Positions 61,346-64,000 of a stretch of 64,000 nt of DNA are shown here, in pieces (position 1 is the first letter of the stretch; each line of letters begins with the position of its first letter). Under the pieces are notes generated by a model that did not search any database, was not told where the DNA came from, and saw only the letters and a program-made list of their open reading frames with translations. The translations under genes were made by a program, and so were the position numbers. Origin of the DNA: Paenirhizobium daejeonense (GTDB taxonomy: Bacteria; Pseudomonadota; Alphaproteobacteria; Rhizobiales; Rhizobiaceae). Where the stretch lies: contig NZ_JACLAL010000012.1 in assembly GCF_014280875.1 (NCBI RefSeq), positions 48,418 to 112,417 on the forward strand. Direction: 5' to 3'.

Positions 61346-62119
61346 ATGACCGCTGCAACGCCCGCTTGTAGAGTTCGTCCGCCTCGCGAGGAGAACGTGC
61401 CATCAGGGTTGTTATCGGCTGCGAGCTATCTGATTGTCGCGCATGACCGCATGTTAGCCGTGCGCATCAAGGCCGCGGTCGGCGATGCGGCCAGGCTGAC
61501 TGTGGTGCAGGATATTGCAGCATTGCTGGCGCAGTCCGCGTCCCGGCGTCATGACATGGTTATAGGGCAATCCGCAGTCTTTGGCGCCGGTAGTCCAGCC
61601 ATTTGTGCAGAGTTGCGCCTGTTGAACTCCGTACCACTTATATTGCTGGTCGATCCCGACGATGTCGCGCTTCGCATAGCCTGCCTGAATGCCGGGGCTG
61701 ATGACTGCATCCCGGACACCGCCGGCCCTCAGGAACTGACTGCGCGTATTGCCAGCCTTCTGCGGAGGGCTTCGTATGCCATATCTCCACCCGACAGACG
61801 CGACATGATCTGTTTTGACGGCTGGAGTATCGATACGCGACATCGTCTTCTGATCAATCCTGGAGGAGGGATCGTGACGATAACAGCCGCCGAGTTCGAT
61901 CTTCTGGTTGCCCTGTGCCGAAATGCGGGCAAGGTCCAGTCGCGCGAGCAATTACTGGCGCTGATGTTTGCCGGCGTGGCAAAACCGGTGGTGCGCAGCA
62001 TCGATGTGCACATCAACAGACTGCGCAACAAGATCGAGAAAGATCCCCATCATCCCCAATATCTGAAAACCGTTCGGCTCGGCGGTTACCTCATGACGGC
62101 CAAGGTGGTCTTCACCTGA
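61346..62119 (+). CDS. Orphan response-regulator-like protein, receiver degenerate
   Basis: 257 residues. The first half has the length and pattern of a receiver (YLIVAHDRMLAVRIKAAVGD; LILLVDPDDVALRIACLNAGADDCIP). However, the phospho-acceptor position reads DMVIGQSAVFG with no Asp and the conserved Lys is missing (CIPDTAGPQEL). The C-terminal OmpR-type winged helix is complete (ITAAEFDLLVALCRNAGKVQ; VDVHINRLRNKIE-like; RLGGYLM). No kinase nearby. ATG 61346 is used; the frame extends upstream to 61277. A phosphorylation-independent regulator is likely. Confidence 0.8.
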   Translation: MTAATPACRVRPPREENVPSGLLSAASYLIVAHDRMLAVRIKAAVGDAARLTVVQDIAALLAQSASRRHDMVIGQSAVFGAGSPAICAELRLLNSVPLILLVDPDDVALRIACLNAGADDCIPDTAGPQELTARIASLLRRASYAISPPDRRDMICFDGWSIDTRHRLLINPGGGIVTITAAEFDLLVALCRNAGKVQSREQLLALMFAGVAKPVVRSIDVHINRLRNKIEKDPHHPQYLKTVRLGGYLMTAKVVFT

Positions 62120-62351
62120 CCTGATCGATCGCGTGACGCGACCGATGGCGGGTAGCCCTGAACGTGCCGGCATTTGTGAAGTTTTGTTGCGGATGACGTC
62201 ATGAGATTGCATCCAACGCGCAATTCGATGCACTTTATGGATGCAGTCACTTTCATCACGAGACATTTTGGAACCGATGATTTCATCGCCCGGCCAGACG
62301 TTCTGTCGCGCCGGCGAATGGTCCCGTTTTGCACCGAACTGGAACCCAATC

Positions 62352-63062
62352 ATGAAAAACCTGCTCTTCAATCGCTTGAGCGAGGCCTGCGCCACCGCTT
62401 CGGACCAGAAATCCTTTGGTAAGGCTCTGGGACGCATCACCCGGTCGTATGGCTTCAATGGCTTCGCCTACCTCCATCTGCACGGAGAAAACCCGGCTGT
62501 CGTGACCAACTATCCCAGGGAATGGCAGGTCAACTACCTCGACCGCGGCTATGCCCGCCTTGATCCGGTCGTCAAAGCCGCCAGGGCGCAGATGCAGGCC
62601 TTCTCCTGGTCGGTCGACGAGGATCGACGTCACGGCAACGGGGACATCCGGAAATTCTGTGACGAAGCCGTCGACTTCGGCATTCGCTCTGGCCTGTCTG
62701 TCCCGATCCAAACCGGCCATGGCAAGCTTGGCATCCTGACATTGTCATCATCGCGCCCTGCTCACGACTCCAACGGCAACGATCTGGACCCGATACGGGC
62801 TGCTGCCGCAGCGGCCTTCGTGCATAACAAACTCATTCACACGGCGGTGGACGGAGTGATACGCCCGACAACGAACCTGACGCATCAGGAACTCACATGC
62901 CTTTATTGGTCGGCCGAAGGCAAATCCATGGAGGACATCGCAACGATGGAAGGACTGAAGTACAGCACGGTCCGGTTCTATATCGAGGCTGCCAAGAAGA
63001 AGCTCGGTACCATTACCTTGTCGCAGGCAACCGCTGTGGCAACAAGGTGGAAGCTGATCTGA
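62352..63062 (+). CDS. traR: TraR-like LuxR-family quorum-sensing regulator
   Basis: 236 residues, nearly the size of Ti TraR. The autoinducer pocket keeps the TraR residues with a +1 offset: Trp58 and Tyr62 (TNYPREWQVNYLDRGY), Asp71 (LDPVV), Trp86 (FSWS) and Gly114 (IRSG). The C-terminal GerE helix-turn-helix is LTHQELTCLYWSAEGKSMEDIA with a final ATRWKLI. It should bind an acyl-homoserine lactone and activate target genes. No luxI/traI or traM lies in the window and no tra box was found near oriT. Confidence 0.88.
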   Translation: MKNLLFNRLSEACATASDQKSFGKALGRITRSYGFNGFAYLHLHGENPAVVTNYPREWQVNYLDRGYARLDPVVKAARAQMQAFSWSVDEDRRHGNGDIRKFCDEAVDFGIRSGLSVPIQTGHGKLGILTLSSSRPAHDSNGNDLDPIRAAAAAAFVHNKLIHTAVDGVIRPTTNLTHQELTCLYWSAEGKSMEDIATMEGLKYSTVRFYIEAAKKKLGTITLSQATAVATRWKLI

Positions 63063-63157
63063 GGCCGTTTCGTCGAAACCTCTGATCCTGTTCCGTTAGG
63101 CCGGCCGGGAACCTGAGTGACTTCTTTCGCTGGACCGGGCGCACATGCCATCATGTG

Positions 63158-63298
63158 CGTTTGGCCTCGGCCTTGTAAAGACCGGTGATCGTTTCAGCGA
63201 GAGCGTTGTCATAGGAATCGCCAACACTCCCGACAGACGGCTCGATGCCCGCTTCCGCCAGCCGTTCGGAATAGCGAATGGACACATATTGCGAGCCG
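63158..63298 (-). pseudogene. Fragment of IS3-family transposase (orfB, rve domain)
   Basis: About 45 codons match the C-terminal integrase core: GSQYVSIRYSERLAEAGIEP, then SVGSVGDSYDNALAETITGLYKAE (about 63167-63265), including the catalytic Glu in ALAETI. It is cut at the N-terminal side exactly where the repeated solute-binding-protein sequence begins (63298/63299) and loses its frame after LYKAE. Confidence 0.85.
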
Positions 63299-64000
63299 CG
63301 TCTATGACGCGGTCGGCTCATCCTCCCAGGACTATGCAAAGATCAAGGCGACCGGTGGCCATCCCGGCTTCGACGTCGTCGTCATGACCGCCTCCCAGGC
63401 CCTGCAGGGCTGTCAGGACGGTCTCCTCGAAAAGCTCGATAGCGGTCGCGTGCCGAACCTTGCAGCGATCTCGCCGCGCATCTCCGAGGTTGCCGGTCCC
63501 TGCGGCGCCGTGCACGAGCTGCAATACATGTCCCTTCTCTACCGCACAGACCGGCTGTTCTCGCCCCCCGACAGCTGGAATGCCCTGATCTCGCCCGAAC
63601 TCAAGCGTCGCGTCGTGCTGCCGACCTTCCAGAACATCATGGCGCTCGACCTCCTGCAGGTGATGTCGGTGATGAATGGCGGCGGTCTCATCGACAATCT
63701 CGATCCGGGCTTTGCCGCCATGGCTGCCGTCGCCCGCCAGTCGATCGGCTTCGAACAATCGTCGGCCATCCTCGAAAGCTACATCAAGGACGGCACCGTC
63801 TGGGCCATGCCCTTCTGGAACGGGCGTGCGCAGCTACTGGTCGATTCCGGCCTGCCGGTCGATTACGTACGTCCGCGCGAAGGCACCATCCCGCTGATCG
63901 CCACGCTCAGCATTCCCGTCGGCGCCGAGCACAAGCAGGCCGCGCTGAAGTTCATCGACTTCTTCCTGGAGAAGTCGAGCCAGGAGGCCTGGGTGTCCGG
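63299..64000 (+). pseudogene. 5'-truncated exact copy of the solute-binding-protein gene
   Basis: I see no difference between 63299-64000 and 47094-47795 (constant offset 16,205). The copy lacks the first 56 codons, promoter and signal peptide. It begins mid-codon against the IS3 fragment and runs off the window at about codon 290. Its reading frame is open to the window end, but no start is present. Confidence 0.9.

Noticed and set aside
1..64000. CRISPR array, tRNA, rRNA or replication (repABC) genes
   Set aside because: No regularly spaced repeats, tRNA-like cloverleaf or Rep/Par ATPase motifs were seen anywhere in the window. The ParB-like protein lacks a ParA partner.

Overview
The window looks like part of a conjugative plasmid (or plasmid-derived replicon) from a Rhizobiaceae-type alphaproteobacterium: Agrobacterium, Rhizobium, Ensifer, Shinella or a close relative. 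The main evidence is a Ti-type transfer region with traG-traD-traC divergent from traA-traF-traB-traH around a recognisable oriT. A conserved set of rhizobial plasmid housekeeping genes, a TraR-like quorum regulator and IS5/IS3-family insertion sequences agree with this. No repABC, trb or virB genes, tRNA, rRNA or CRISPR array were seen, so replication and mating-pore genes must lie elsewhere.

Layout. (1) 0.1-6.3 kb: an arsenic resistance island with arsR, arsN2-like, thioredoxin-type arsC, acr3, glutaredoxin-type arsC, arsH, a convergent arsK-like MFS gene with a second arsR, and a frameshifted DUF6428-like gene. An 89-bp inverted repeat brackets it. (2) 6.5-23.6 kb: plasmid backbone genes, mostly on the + strand: DUF3991/Toprim, DUF1419, a 1702-aa methylase-helicase resembling phage P1 DarB, a ParB-like protein, a DUF7007-like protein, an ArdC-like anti-restriction protein, DUF736, HU and WGR. 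An AraC/NmrA cargo pair sits between two terminators inside it. (3) 23.7-25.0 kb: a serA-like phosphoglycerate dehydrogenase. (4) 25.1-34.8 kb: the DNA-processing transfer genes with oriT, then a DUF4143-type ATPase. (5) 35.2-42.5 kb: a two-component system divergent from an operon encoding a PepSY protein, an acidic/His-rich exported protein, a DUF2271 protein with a flavinylation-like motif, a PepSY-flavodoxin-FNR membrane reductase, ApbE and a VIT/CCC1 metal transporter. (6) 42.5-45.3 kb: an intact 829-bp IS5-family element and two AT-rich orphan genes. (7) 45.3-58.8 kb: a LysR-linked ABC uptake and catabolic locus (TauD-type dioxygenase, RraA-like, nitrilase, OCD, MmgE/PrpD, amidohydrolase). 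(8) 59.5-64.0 kb: a TacA-TacT toxin-antitoxin pair, IS3 debris, a degenerate response regulator, a TraR-like regulator, and a 702-bp exact repeat of the solute-binding-protein gene.

How it fits together. The arsenic island reduces arsenate by two routes and exports arsenite through two pumps. The backbone cluster looks like an anti-restriction and maintenance block on the traG side of oriT. Region 5 reads as an NADPH-driven trans-membrane flavin electron pathway under a sensor with an acidic, His-containing periplasmic loop, with iron or another metal as the likely theme; this is the best candidate for a little-described system. Region 7 imports and degrades an unidentified, probably nitrogen-containing organic compound. 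The exact repeat at the right edge suggests a 16.2-kb tandem duplication of region 7 or an assembly artefact.
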